64,000 nucleotides of DNA from Acidobacteriota bacterium (lineage in GTDB: Bacteria > Acidobacteriota > Vicinamibacteria > Vicinamibacterales > JAFNAJ01). The stretch's first letter is position 1. Each line of letters opens with the position of its first letter. Shown piece by piece: positions 32,919-41,645 of the stretch. Position numbers and translations under genes: made by a program. The stretch lies in the NCBI GenBank assembly GCA_023384575.1, contig JAHDVP010000022.1, positions 23,535-87,534 of the forward strand. The letters are read 5' to 3'. The notes under the pieces are model-generated. The model was not told the DNA's origin. It did not search any database and saw nothing but the letters and a program-made list of their open reading frames with translations.

Positions 32919-34105
32919 CCGAGGACGTCCAGGTACTTCAGCGCTCCGCCCGTGTTGAAGAGCACGACGGTGTCGTCGGGGCCGACGCGCCGGGCCCGCA
33001 GCAACTGCTTGAGCGCGTCGAGGGCCGCCCCGCCTTCCGGCGCGGCGCTCACGCCCTCGGTGGCGCCGATCTCCCGCATGCCGGCCACCATGTCGGCGTC
33101 GGTGACGGCGAGCGCCGTGCCCCCGCTCTCGCGGACGGCGCGCAGCACGAGGAAGTCGCCGATGGCACGGGGCACGCGCAGTCCGTCGGCGACGGTGTGC
33201 GCGTTCTCCCAGGGGGCCGCTCGCTCGGTGCCCTGCTCGAACGCGCGGACGATGGGTGCGCACCCGGCGGCCTGCACGCTGACCATGCGGGGGCGGCGGG
33301 TGCCCTCCGGGATCCACCCGATGGCTTCGAGCTCGTCGAACGCCTTCCACATGCCGACCATCCCGGTGCCGCCGCCGGTCGGGTAGAGGATCCAGTCGGG
33401 CAGCGTCCAGCCGAGCTGTTCGGCGAGCTCGTAGGCCATCGTCTTCTTGCCCTCGATGCGATAGGGCTCCTTGAGGGTCGAGACGTCGTACCAGCCGAGA
33501 GGGCCCCCGCGTTCCGCCGCGACGCGTCCGGCGTCGGTGATCAGCCCGTCGACGAGCGTGACCTCGGCGCCGTACAGCTCGCACTCCCTGATGAAGGGCC
33601 CCTTCACGTCGCGGGGCATGAACACGTGGGCGGCGAGCCCGGCGCAGGCGGCGTAGGCGGCGAGCGCGTTGGCGGCGTTTCCCGCCGAGGGCACCGACAG
33701 GGCCGCTGCCCCGAGTGCCAGGGCCCGCGTCACGGCAGTCGACTGTCCGCGCGCCTTGAAGGAGTTCGTCGGGTTCAGCGACTCGTCCTTGATGTAGAGC
33801 CGGGACAGGCCGAGGCGGCTCCCGAGGCGGGTCGCGTGGACGAGCGGCGTGAAGCCCTCGCCGAGCGTGACGGGCGTCTCGCCCTCGAACACCGGCAGCA
33901 GCTCGCGGTAGCGCCACATGGTGGGCGGGCGGCCGCGGAGCGTCTCGCGCGGCCACGTGCGGGCGCCCGCGAGGTCGTAGCGGACGAGCAGGGGCGCGCC
34001 GCACGCACACAGGTGGTGGCGGGCGCGGGCGTCGAACGGGCCCGCGCCACAGGGGACCGAGCACTCGAGGTGCGAGAAGAACGAGGCGGCCGAGGATCCG
34101 GTCAC
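32915..34105 (-). CDS. thrC: threonine synthase
   Basis: PLP enzyme that turns O-phosphohomoserine into threonine. 396 residues. The PLP lysine is K117 in NPTNSFKARG, followed by SAGNAANALAAYAA and YPTGGGTGMVGMWKAF (phosphate-binding glycines). The N-terminal 40 residues hold a partly kept zinc-ribbon (CSVPC...CACG), as in archaeal-type threonine synthases. GTG 34105 lies three bases after the frr stop. Its position after frr is unusual, since uppS or cdsA commonly follow there. Confidence 0.92.
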   Translation of the reverse strand: MTGSSAASFFSHLECSVPCGAGPFDARARHHLCACGAPLLVRYDLAGARTWPRETLRGRPPTMWRYRELLPVFEGETPVTLGEGFTPLVHATRLGSRLGLSRLYIKDESLNPTNSFKARGQSTAVTRALALGAAALSVPSAGNAANALAAYAACAGLAAHVFMPRDVKGPFIRECELYGAEVTLVDGLITDAGRVAAERGGPLGWYDVSTLKEPYRIEGKKTMAYELAEQLGWTLPDWILYPTGGGTGMVGMWKAFDELEAIGWIPEGTRRPRMVSVQAAGCAPIVRAFEQGTERAAPWENAHTVADGLRVPRAIGDFLVLRAVRESGGTALAVTDADMVAGMREIGATEGVSAAPEGGAALDALKQLLRARRVGPDDTVVLFNTGGALKYLDVLG

Positions 34106-34108
34106 GGG

Positions 34109-34681
34109 TCAATGCCTCGCGAGGAGATCGGCGTCCTTCTTCTTCTGGAGATCGTCGATGATGCCGATCTGCTGGTCGGTCAGCTTCTGCACCTCGTCGA
34201 GCGCCCGGCGCTCGTCGTCTTCGGAGATGATCGAGTCGCGGCCCATCTTCTTCAGCCGATCGTTCGCCTCGCGCCTGACCAGGCGTACGCCGTTGCGTCC
34301 CTCTTCGGCCATCCTGTGCACGAGCCGAGACAGCTCCTTGCGCCGTTCCTCGGTCAGCGGCGGAAGGGGGATGCGGATGATCTTTCCGTCGTTCGACGGG
34401 TTGAGCCCGAGGTTGGCCACGCGAATCGCCTTCTCGATGGCCGTCATCAGCGACGGGTCGAAGGGCTGGGCGACGATGGTCGTCGGCTCCGGGATCGAGA
34501 GGCTCGCGACCTGAGTGAGGGGAACCGTCGTGCCGTACGCGTCCACGTGGACCGAGTCGAGGATCGTCACCGACGGGCGTCCGGTCCGGACGCCGGCGAG
34601 TTCGCGTCGCACGTGGTCGAGCACGGCCTCCATGCGCTTGCGCGCGTCGGCGTGCAGGGTCTTGACGTCTGTGGCATCCAT
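34109..34681 (-). CDS. frr: ribosome recycling factor
   Basis: Splits post-termination ribosomes with EF-G. 190 residues, long three-helix bundle with the standard motifs: RKRMEAVLDHVRRELAGVRTGR, VPLTQVASLSIPEPTTIVAQPFD, and NDGKIIRIPLPPLTEERR. ATG 34681 gives MDATDVKTLHADARKRME. It follows pyrH in the ribosomal operon as in most bacteria. Confidence 0.96.
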   Translation of the reverse strand: MDATDVKTLHADARKRMEAVLDHVRRELAGVRTGRPSVTILDSVHVDAYGTTVPLTQVASLSIPEPTTIVAQPFDPSLMTAIEKAIRVANLGLNPSNDGKIIRIPLPPLTEERRKELSRLVHRMAEEGRNGVRLVRREANDRLKKMGRDSIISEDDERRALDEVQKLTDQQIGIIDDLQKKKDADLLARH

Positions 34682-34720
34682 CGCGGTTCCACTCCAGTGA
34701 AAGGGTCGAGCGACGCGGCG

Positions 34721-35437
34721 TCAGGTCGTGACGACCGAGCCGATCGGCTCGCCGAGCACGGCCCGCCGGAGGTTGCCCGGCGTGCGCAGGTTGAAGACGA
34801 CGATTGGCAGCTTGTTGTCCATGCACAGCGTGATGGCGGTCGAGTCCATCACCCCGAGTCCCTGCTCGATGACACTCAGATACGAGATGCGGTCGTACCG
34901 CGTGGCGTCGGGCACTCGCATCGGGTCGGCCGAGTAGATGCCGTCGACCTTCGTGGCCTTCATGATCACGTCGGCCTTGATCTCCATCGCGCGCAGCGCG
35001 GCGGCCGTGTCGGTCGTGAAGTAGGGGTTGCCCGTTCCGGCCGCGAAGATCACGACGCGTCCCTTCTCGAGGTGGCGGATGGCCCGTCGGCGGATGAACG
35101 GTTCGGCGACGGCCCGCATCTCGATGGCCGTGACGACCCGTGTGACGACGTCCTGATTCTCGAGTGCGTCCTGCAGCGCTAGGCCGTTGATGACCGTCGC
35201 CAGCATTCCCATGTAGTCGGCCGTGGCGCGATCCATGCCGCGCGCGCTCGCCGCCACGCCGCGGAAGATGTTGCCGCCCCCAATCACGCACGCCGTCTCG
35301 ACGCCGAGCGCCTGCACCTCGGCGATGTCGCGCGCGATCTGCGTCGCCACGTCGGGGTCGATGCCAAAGCCCTGATCGCCCATGAGGGCTTCTCCGGACA
35401 GCTTCAGGAGGACGCGGCGGTAGGCGGGCGACGGCAT
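34721..35437 (-). CDS. pyrH: UMP kinase
   Basis: Bacterial hexameric UMP kinase (amino-acid kinase fold). 238 residues: [10 protein letters not shown] near the start, [47 protein letters not shown] and [17 protein letters not shown] 35437 has a TATAAT ten bases upstream, so besides read-through from tsf it may have its own near-leaderless promoter. The 123-base gap to tsf is GC-rich without a gene. Confidence 0.96.
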   Translation of the reverse strand: MPSPAYRRVLLKLSGEALMGDQGFGIDPDVATQIARDIAEVQALGVETACVIGGGNIFRGVAASARGMDRATADYMGMLATVINGLALQDALENQDVVTRVVTAIEMRAVAEPFIRRRAIRHLEKGRVVIFAAGTGNPYFTTDTAAALRAMEIKADVIMKATKVDGIYSADPMRVPDATRYDRISYLSVIEQGLGVMDSTAITLCMDNKLPIVVFNLRTPGNLRRAVLGEPIGSVVTT

Positions 35438-35447
35438 ACGAGACCGA

Positions 35448-35453
35448 ATTATA
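35448..35453 (-). promoter_or_regulatory. -10 box next to the pyrH start
   Basis: TATAAT on the minus strand, ten bases before the pyrH ATG. No -35 match. It suggests an internal promoter separating pyrH-frr-thrC-ansA from the ribosomal genes upstream. Confidence 0.5.
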
Positions 35454-35560
35454 GTGCGCGCGCGGCCGGTCGGCCGAGGATTCCGAAGGGGAGGGGAAAG
35501 AGGGGCGCCGGGCCGACCTCGCGTCGGTCGGCCCGGCCGTGGGGCGAAGGCGACGTCGGC

Positions 35561-36424
35561 TCAGGCCGCCTCGCCGACCTTCAGCCGCGCGAACCGCGCG
35601 ACGCGGATGCCGGTGCCGAGCGTACGGGCCGCCTGCGCGATCACCTCGGCGACCTTCACCTTCGGCTCGCGGATCGACGGCTGATCGACGAGCACGACCT
35701 GCTCGAAGAAGCTGCCAAGCTTGCCGTCGACGATCTTCTCGACGACGGCCGGCGGCTTGCCCGTGCCTTCCATCTGGCCCCGGTAGATGGCCTTCTCACG
35801 ATCGAGGACGTCGGCCGGGACATCGTCGCGGGTCAGGTACTGCGGCGAGGCCGCCGCCACCTGCATCGCGATCTCCTTCACCAGCGTCTTGAACTCTTCG
35901 CGGCCGGCGGCCGCCGGATCGTCGACGGCGACCTCCACCATGACGCCGATCTTGCCGCCGAGGTGCAGGTACTGCCCGATCACGCCCGTCGTCGCGTACC
36001 GCGCGAACCGCGGGACGGCCATGTTCTCTCCGAGCTTCGCGATGGCCGTCGCCACCCGCTGGCCGATGGGCCCGTTCGGGTCGGCGACCCACGCGTCGGT
36101 GGCCCGATCGCCGGCTTCGGCGATGGCCACGGCGGCGTCGCGCACGAGGCTCTGGAAGTCGTCGGTGCGCGCGACGAAGTCCGACTCGCAGTTGACCTCG
36201 ACGAGCACCCCGACCGTTCCATCGTCACTCAGGAAGGTGCCGACGAGCCCCTCGCTCGTCGATCGCCCCGCCTTCTTCGCCACCTGCGCCAGGCCCCGCG
36301 TGCGAAGCAGCGTGATCGCCTGCTCGACATCGCCGTTGGTCTCGACGAGGACGCTCTTGCACTCCATCATGCCGGCGCCGGTGCGATCGCGCAGCGCCTT
36401 GACCTCAGCGGCCGTGATTGCCAT
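35561..36424 (-). CDS. tsf: elongation factor Ts
   Basis: Nucleotide exchange factor for EF-Tu. 287 residues with the family start MAITAAEVKALRDRTGAGMM, then GRSTSEGLVGTF, VNCESDFVART and VIGQYLHLGGKIGVMVEV. ATG 36424 has a GGAGAG site (gtggagagagcttc). It follows rpsB after a 164-base gap. The longer frame upstream is non-coding. Confidence 0.96.
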   Translation of the reverse strand: MAITAAEVKALRDRTGAGMMECKSVLVETNGDVEQAITLLRTRGLAQVAKKAGRSTSEGLVGTFLSDDGTVGVLVEVNCESDFVARTDDFQSLVRDAAVAIAEAGDRATDAWVADPNGPIGQRVATAIAKLGENMAVPRFARYATTGVIGQYLHLGGKIGVMVEVAVDDPAAAGREEFKTLVKEIAMQVAAASPQYLTRDDVPADVLDREKAIYRGQMEGTGKPPAVVEKIVDGKLGSFFEQVVLVDQPSIREPKVKVAEVIAQAARTLGTGIRVARFARLKVGEAA

Positions 36425-36588
36425 GAAGCTCTCTCCACTCGCGCCGCGGGAGGCCGCCGGGGCTCGACCGCCCCCGACGCCCGCGGCGTCAGTTCCGGAT
36501 GTCACACGAGCGCGCCCCGGTCGCCGGCGCGCGTACACAGGAAGCGCCGGCAGGACCCCGTCCGACCGGCGCTCGTTCGTCCCGCCCC

Positions 36589-37410
36589 TCAGACGGAGGT
36601 GGGCGATGGCGTCTCTGAGGTGTCCGGCGTCAGCCCCTGATCGGCCCGGACCGGCCGCGGTCCGCGCTGCTGCGCCCGGACGACGCCCGGCTCGCCGGCC
36701 TCGGGCGCCTCACCCTGCGTCGACTCGCGGGCCATGCGCCCGTGCAGGGCCGCGTCGGCCACGCGTGAGGCGAAGAGCCGAATCGCCCGCAGGGCGTCGT
36801 CGTTGCCGGGGATGGGGAAGTCGATCTGCTCGGGGTCGCAGTTGGTGTCGACGATGCCGATGACGGGGATCTTGAGCTTGCGCGCCTCGTCGACGGCAAT
36901 CTGCTCGTGCCGGGTGTCGACGACGAAGAGGGCGTCGGGCAGCTTCGCCATGTGGCGGATGCCGTCGAGGTTCTTCTGGAGCTTGCGCTTCTCCTTCTCG
37001 ATCCGCGCGATCTCCTTCTTCGACAGCGTTTCGTACCGGCCATCCGTGCTCATGGCCTCGAGCTCGCGCAACCGCGTGAGGCTGCGCTGGATCGTCGTGA
37101 AGTTCGTGAGCAACCCGCCGAGCCACCGCTCGTTGACGTAGTGCATGCCGCAGCGTTGCGCTTCTTCCGAGATCGCGTCCTGGGCCTGGCGCTTGGTCCC
37201 GACGAAGAGCAGGGTGCGCCCTTCGGCGGCGAGCGACGAGACGAACTCCTCGGCCTGGCGGAACAACCTCGCGGTCTTGCTGAGGTCGATGATGTAGATG
37301 CCGTTGCGCTGGCCGAAGATGTACTCCTTCATCTTCGGGTTCCACCGCTTGGTCTGGTGGCCGAAGTGAACTCCCGCCTCCAACAAGTCTTTGACAGCGA
37401 TCGGGGTCAA
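36589..37410 (-). CDS. rpsB: 30S ribosomal protein S2
   Basis: 273 residues from TTG 37410, which has a perfect ggagga site three bases away (cttggaggaagc). The protein begins (M)[20 protein letters not shown], the family start, and continues with [22 protein letters not shown], and [15 protein letters not shown]. The last 45 residues are an acidic, disordered-looking tail beyond the usual end. The TTG start is well supported because no other start codon gives the N-terminal helix. Confidence 0.96.
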   Translation of the reverse strand: MTPIAVKDLLEAGVHFGHQTKRWNPKMKEYIFGQRNGIYIIDLSKTARLFRQAEEFVSSLAAEGRTLLFVGTKRQAQDAISEEAQRCGMHYVNERWLGGLLTNFTTIQRSLTRLRELEAMSTDGRYETLSKKEIARIEKEKRKLQKNLDGIRHMAKLPDALFVVDTRHEQIAVDEARKLKIPVIGIVDTNCDPEQIDFPIPGNDDALRAIRLFASRVADAALHGRMARESTQGEAPEAGEPGVVRAQQRGPRPVRADQGLTPDTSETPSPTSV

Positions 37411-37450
37411 GCTTCCTCCAAGAACTCTCGAATGCCGTGATGAACCGCGG

Positions 37451-37843
37451 CTAGCGCTTGCTGAACTGGAACCGCTTGCGTGCACCGGCCAGGCCGTACT
37501 TCTTGCGTTCCTTGGCCCGCGGATCGCGCGTGAGCAGCCCGTGCTTCTTCAACTGGGGCCGCAGCTCGGCGTTGTACTCGACGAGCGCCCGCGCGATGCC
37601 CAGCCGGAGCGCCCCCGCCTGACCGACGATGCCGCCGCCCGTGGTGGTCGCCATGATGTCGAACTTGTCGGCGACCTCCGTCAGCACGAGGGGCTGGCGA
37701 ATCAGCATGCGCACGGTGTCGGTGGGATAGGTGGCCTCGACCGGCTTGGCATTGACGACGATCGCCCCCGTGCCGGGCCGGAGGAACACGCGGGCGGTGG
37801 ACGACTTGCGGCGGCCGGTGCCGTAGTACTGAGCGACTGTCAC
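37451..37843 (-). CDS. rpsI: 30S ribosomal protein S9
   Basis: 130 residues from GTG 37843, one base after the rplM stop. Motifs: [35 protein letters not shown], and the universal C-terminus [11 protein letters not shown] whose last Arg reaches the P-site tRNA. rplM-rpsI is the standard gene pair. Confidence 0.97.
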   Translation of the reverse strand: MTVAQYYGTGRRKSSTARVFLRPGTGAIVVNAKPVEATYPTDTVRMLIRQPLVLTEVADKFDIMATTTGGGIVGQAGALRLGIARALVEYNAELRPQLKKHGLLTRDPRAKERKKYGLAGARKRFQFSKR

Positions 37844-37844
37844 G

Positions 37845-38276
37845 TCAGGCAACCTCGAACTGGGTGGGTTTCTGGGCCACGTGCGGATGGTCCGGCCCCT
37901 CGTAGACCTTGAGCTTCCGATACATCGCGTCGCCAAGGGGCGACTTCGGCAACATGCCCCGCACGGCCTCTTCGACGAGGCGCGCCGGCCGCTTCTTGCG
38001 CACGTCCTTCGCCCGCTCCTCGCGCAACCCGCCCTCGTAGCCCGAGTGGTAGCGATAGAGCTTCTGGTCGTCCTTCCTGCCGGTGAGCCGCACGGTCGCG
38101 GCATTGACGACGATGACGTGGTCGCCGGTGTCGATGAACGGGGTGTAGACGGCCTTGTGCTTGCCCTGCAACAACTTGGCGGCCGCACTGGCCACCCGTC
38201 CGAGGACCTGGCCCCCGGCATCGATCACGTGCCACCGCTTCTCGACGGCGGCGGCGCTCGGCACGAACGTACGCAT
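37845..38276 (-). CDS. rplM: 50S ribosomal protein L13
   Basis: 143 residues from ATG 38276, with an AGGGA site eight bases upstream; the longer frame starts before the predicted leader. Motifs: [17 protein letters not shown], the conserved [18 protein letters not shown] and [12 protein letters not shown]. It is the first gene of a run rplM-rpsI-rpsB-tsf-pyrH-frr-thrC-ansA. Confidence 0.97.
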   Translation of the reverse strand: MRTFVPSAAAVEKRWHVIDAGGQVLGRVASAAAKLLQGKHKAVYTPFIDTGDHVIVVNAATVRLTGRKDDQKLYRYHSGYEGGLREERAKDVRKKRPARLVEEAVRGMLPKSPLGDAMYRKLKVYEGPDHPHVAQKPTQFEVA

Positions 38277-38316
38277 GAGATCCCTTTCAGCCGTAGACAA
38301 ACGACGGCAAACAGAG

Positions 38317-38345
38317 AGGATACTGCGCTCTCACGTCGCTGTCAA
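38317..38345 (-). promoter_or_regulatory. sigma-70-type promoter for the rplM operon
   Basis: On the minus strand TTGACA (plus TGTCAA, 38340-38345) and TATCCT (plus AGGATA, 38317-38322) are separated by 17 bases. The start would be near 38310, giving a leader of about 34 bases before rplM. Confidence 0.7.
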
Positions 38346-38724
38346 CTGAGGCACGCGGAGGCACGCAGAACCCGACCGACGCGTCCCGCAGGCGGGGGAC
38401 GGAACGCGAAAGACGGATGACGCCCCGACGACACGGGGCGACGGTCGGCCGGACGGCAGTGTAGCGCACCCTCCCGTTGCCTGTCACCCGCGGCGATCAC
38501 GAATTGCGTCGGTGCCGGCCCAGAATCGTTTACGAAATTGCCATTTCACGCCAGTGTGCCCGCTCCGCTCACGTCTCCAGATCGGCCAGTGGCGCGCCAT
38601 TCCGTGGCCTCGACAGGGGATGGCATTGCCCTTGCCTCCCTTTCGGGCCGGGGCGGTGCCCCAGCGGTCAGGACCCGCCCGGGTCGACACGACAGCCGGG
38701 CGCTTTCGAAGGCGAGGTTCTCCG
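38346..38724. other. intergenic stretch between rplM and pilM
   Basis: About 380 bases between the divergent ribosomal and pilus operons. It contains short GC-rich inverted repeats (for example CCCCG/CGGGG around 38421-38440) and the sigma-54-type promoter at 38621-38635. I see no protein gene: the open frame upstream of pilM has no codon pattern or homology signal. The left part may insulate the two promoters. Confidence 0.5.
38621..38635 (+). promoter_or_regulatory. sigma-54-type promoter upstream of pilM
   Basis: TGGCAT-N5-TTGC (38621-38626 and 38632-38635) matches the -24/-12 consensus TGGCAC-N5-TTGC in nine of ten fixed bases, with GG and GC at the required 12-base offset. It lies 90 bases before the pilM GTG. 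Pilin genes are known sigma-54 targets via PilR-type activators; no activator gene is in the window. Confidence 0.55.
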
Positions 38725-39801
38725 GTGTTCCGAAAAGCCAAGTCGGTCGTCGGGCTCGATATCGGATCGAGCGCGGTCAAGGCGGTCGAGTTGAAGCCGT
38801 CCGGCAAGGGCCACAAGGTCGTGGCGTTCGGCAGCGAGCCGATCCCCGCCGACAGCATCGTCGATGGCGCCATCATCGACGGCGCGGCCGTGGCCGACGC
38901 CATTCGCCGGCTCTTCGAGACCCACGGGATCAAGGACAAGGACGTCTGCGCATCGCTCTCGGGCAATGCCGTGATCGTCAAGAAGATCACCCTGCCCCCG
39001 ATGAGCGAAGCGGAACTCGCCGAGTCCATCTACTGGGAAGCCGAGCAGTACATTCCCTTCGACATCCAGGACGTCAGCCTCGACTACCAGATCGTGTCCG
39101 GCGGCGCGGCAGGCAAGGGCAAAGCCGCCCCCGGCACGGGGATGGAAGTGCTGCTCGTCGCGGCGAAGAAGGAGAAGATCGCCGACTACACCGGGGTGAT
39201 CGCCCAGGCCGGTCGAACCCCGGTCATCGTCGATGTCGACGCCTTCGCCCTGCAGAATGCCTACGAGGTCAATTACGGGCTCGAGCCCGGCGCCGTCGTG
39301 GCGCTCATCGACATCGGCGCCAGCATCACCAGCATCAACATCGTCAGCGGCGAGCAGTCGCTCTTCACCCGCGACATCTCCATCGGCGGGCACGCCTACA
39401 CCGAGGCGCTCCAGAAGGAGCTCCACCTGTCGCAGGAGCAGGCCGAGACCCTCAAGAAGGGGGGGACCGCCGTCGACAGCGTCGACTTCGAGCAGGCGCG
39501 CCCCGTGCTCCGGGCGGTGACCGACAACGTCCTGCTCGAGATCCAGAAGACCTTCGATTTCTTCCGGGGCACGACCGGGACCGCGCACATCGACCGCATC
39601 GTGCTGAGCGGCGGGGCCTCGCGGGTCGACGGGTTCGCCGAGATGCTCGCCGAGCGCTTCGACGCCCAGATCGAAGAGTTCGACCCCTTCAAGACGATCG
39701 CGTTTGACGCGCAGAAGTTCGGGGTGACGGTCCCCGCCGACGTCGCGGCGACGTCGGCCGTGGCCGTTGGCCTCGCGCTGCGCCGGGTGAACGACCGATG
39801 A
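38725..39801 (+). CDS. pilM: type IV pilus assembly protein PilM
   Basis: Actin-like ATPase of the inner-membrane alignment complex that binds the PilN N-terminus. 358 residues: VGLDIGSSAVKAVEL (ATP phosphate-1 motif, 8-22), YWEAEQYIPFDIQDVSLDY, ALIDIGASITSINIV (phosphate-2 motif) and VLSGGASRVDGF (adenosine motif). GTG 38725 gives (M)FRKAKSVVGLDIG, the family start. It heads pilMNOPQ and its stop overlaps the pilN ATG. Confidence 0.94.
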   Translation: MFRKAKSVVGLDIGSSAVKAVELKPSGKGHKVVAFGSEPIPADSIVDGAIIDGAAVADAIRRLFETHGIKDKDVCASLSGNAVIVKKITLPPMSEAELAESIYWEAEQYIPFDIQDVSLDYQIVSGGAAGKGKAAPGTGMEVLLVAAKKEKIADYTGVIAQAGRTPVIVDVDAFALQNAYEVNYGLEPGAVVALIDIGASITSINIVSGEQSLFTRDISIGGHAYTEALQKELHLSQEQAETLKKGGTAVDSVDFEQARPVLRAVTDNVLLEIQKTFDFFRGTTGTAHIDRIVLSGGASRVDGFAEMLAERFDAQIEEFDPFKTIAFDAQKFGVTVPADVAATSAVAVGLALRRVNDR

Positions 39802-40403
39802 TCCGCATCAACCTCCTCGCCGTCGAACGCAAGCCCAAGGGGCCCTCCGGCCTCGATCTCGTCCGGAACCCCCTGTGGCTGGTCCTGATCCTCGTCGTGG
39901 CGACCGCCGCGGGGCTCGGCTGGCGCTTCCTGTCGCTGCAGCAGGTGTCGGCCGGTCTCGACCGCGACATCCAGCAGGCGCGCCAGGAAGCGGAGAGCCT
40001 GCGCGCCGTGCTCGAGAAGGTCGAGCAGGCCGAGGCCCGGCGCCAGCAGCTGCAGCAGCGTGTCGCGCTCATCGAAGAACTGCGCCGCAGCCAGAGCGGG
40101 CCGGTTCGCCTGCTCGACGAGCTCAGTCGCAGTCTGCCCGACCGCCTCTGGCTCACCCAGCTCCTGCAGGAGGGCGGCGGTGCCGTGAAGATCGACGGCC
40201 GCACGACGTCGCTCACGGCGCTCTCCGACTTCGTGGGCAACCTCGAGCAGTCCGGGTACTTCGCCCGGCCCGTCGAGATCATCGACAGCCAGGTCGAGAC
40301 CGACCGCGCCGTCGGCGAGCTGGTCAAGTTCACCGTGCGGGCGCGGTTTGCGCCGCCGGCCGACGCGCCGGCCGCCGTGCCCACGACCCAAGGAGCCAAT
40401 TGA
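39798..40403 (+). CDS. pilN: type IV pilus assembly protein PilN
   Basis: Bitopic inner-membrane protein. It begins MIRINLLAVERKPK, the INLL motif that inserts into PilM. A transmembrane helix at 25-42 (LVLILVVATAAGLGWRFL) is followed by a coiled coil (about 50-95, QARQEAESLRAVLEKVEQAEARRQ) and a ferredoxin-like domain. 201 residues is normal. It overlaps pilM by ATGA and precedes pilO by 32 bases. Confidence 0.93.
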   Translation: MIRINLLAVERKPKGPSGLDLVRNPLWLVLILVVATAAGLGWRFLSLQQVSAGLDRDIQQARQEAESLRAVLEKVEQAEARRQQLQQRVALIEELRRSQSGPVRLLDELSRSLPDRLWLTQLLQEGGGAVKIDGRTTSLTALSDFVGNLEQSGYFARPVEIIDSQVETDRAVGELVKFTVRARFAPPADAPAAVPTTQGAN

Positions 40404-40435
40404 CCGGCCGCGAGGCTGGTGGACGGGTGAGCGCC

Positions 40436-41101
40436 ATGCAATTGAGTCTTTCGAAGCTTCCCTGGTACGGACAGGCCGGCGTGGCCGCGCTGCTGTGTGC
40501 GGCCGCCATCGGCGTCTTCTACCAGTTCCACGAGACCCCGGCGCAGGCCGCGATCTCGACCAAGCGGCAGGAACTGACCGGCCTCCAGGCCGAGGTGCGC
40601 AAGGGGCGGCAGGCGCAGGCCAACCTGCCGGCCTTCGAGGCCGAGGTCAACGAGCTCGAGGGTCGGCTGAACAACCTGCGCGCGGTCCTGCCCGAGCAGA
40701 AGGACGTCGCCGATCTCCTGCGCCGTCTCCAGACGCTCGCCGCGCAGTCGAACCTCGAGATCCGCGCCTTCACCCCTCAGGCGATCGCACAGCAGCAGAT
40801 GCACGCCGAGTGGCCGATCAAGCTGGAGATCGACGGCACCTACCACGACCTCGGCCTGTTCTTCGACAAGGTCAGCAAGGTCCCGCGCATCATCAACGTC
40901 TCGAACATCAAGATCGCCGCGCGCTCCGGCCGCCGCGACGAGACGAGCGCCGCCACGGTGACGGCGTCGTGCGTGGCCACGACCTTCGTGCTGTCCGAAG
41001 CCCCCGCGGAGGAGCCGCAAGCCGCCGGGCGGTCGCGGCGTCCGGCAGCGAAGCCCGGGGCCAAGCCTGGCGCCCGGCCGGCGGCGAAGCCGGCCCGATG
41101 A
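40436..41101 (+). CDS. pilO: type IV pilus assembly protein PilO
   Basis: Partner of PilN in the periplasmic alignment complex. 221 residues: N-terminal MQLSLSKLPWYGQ, a transmembrane helix (about 14-31, GVAALLCAAAIGVFYQF), a coiled coil (40-85), and the PilO ferredoxin-like domain (IKLEIDGTYHDLGLFFDKVSKVPRIINV). The last 35 residues are a low-complexity Ala/Pro/Lys repeat (KPGAKPGARPAAKPA). ATG 40436 is preferred over GTG 40427. Confidence 0.93.
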   Translation: MQLSLSKLPWYGQAGVAALLCAAAIGVFYQFHETPAQAAISTKRQELTGLQAEVRKGRQAQANLPAFEAEVNELEGRLNNLRAVLPEQKDVADLLRRLQTLAAQSNLEIRAFTPQAIAQQQMHAEWPIKLEIDGTYHDLGLFFDKVSKVPRIINVSNIKIAARSGRRDETSAATVTASCVATTFVLSEAPAEEPQAAGRSRRPAAKPGAKPGARPAAKPAR

Positions 41102-41111
41102 GGAACCAGTG

Positions 41112-41645
41112 ATGCGCACACCACGCGTTTCATCGACGTCGCCCACCCGTCGCCCGTCACGGGCCGTCGGCCTGCTCGTCCTGTCGCTGACCGTCCCGGG
41201 GGGCGCGGCGACGGTCGACACGGTCCTCGCCCAGACGAGCGGTCCCGAGCGTCAAGCCCGCGCGCAGACCGCGCGTCCCGCGCCGCCGCCGCCGGCTGCG
41301 TACGCGTACGAGCCCGGTGGGCGTCGCGACCCGTTCGTCAGCCTGGCCGGGGGCGCGTCCGAGCAGCGGGGCACGGCGGTCCGGCCGCCGGGTCTCGCCG
41401 GCGTGGCCGTGGGCGAACTCGCGCTGCGCGGCATCGTGCAGAACCAGGGTGCCTTTGCGGCGATGATCCAGGCCCCAGACAAGAAGAGCTACCTCATCCG
41501 AAGCGGCGACCGCCTCTTCGACGCCACCGTCAAGGCCGTCGTGGCCGACGCGGTCGTGTTCGTCCAGGAAGTCACCGATCCACTGTCGCTCGTGAAGCAG
41601 CGCGAAATCCGCAAGCCGCTGCGGCCCGCTGAGGAGGGCAAGTGA
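41112..41645 (+). CDS. pilP: type IV pilus assembly protein PilP
   Basis: Links the PilNO complex to the PilQ secretin. 177 residues: a cleavable-looking signal peptide (about 15-42), no lipobox Cys unlike many PilP lipoproteins, a Pro-rich linker, then the diagnostic GGRRDPFVSL and a small beta-domain (GVAVGELALRGIVQNQGAFAAMI, YLIRSGDRLFDATVKAV). ATG 41112 with an aggaacc site; GTG 41109 is possible. The stop overlaps the pilQ ATG. Confidence 0.9.
   Translation: MRTPRVSSTSPTRRPSRAVGLLVLSLTVPGGAATVDTVLAQTSGPERQARAQTARPAPPPPAAYAYEPGGRRDPFVSLAGGASEQRGTAVRPPGLAGVAVGELALRGIVQNQGAFAAMIQAPDKKSYLIRSGDRLFDATVKAVVADAVVFVQEVTDPLSLVKQREIRKPLRPAEEGK

Noticed and set aside
31920..35291. A single 1123-codon minus-strand open frame.
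   Set aside because: Only its downstream end is the asparaginase; upstream it runs out of frame through thrC, frr and pyrH and is a G+C-driven shadow. Similar long frames at 57177-60011, 59722-62253, 16338-17987 and 30180-31676 were rejected on the same grounds.
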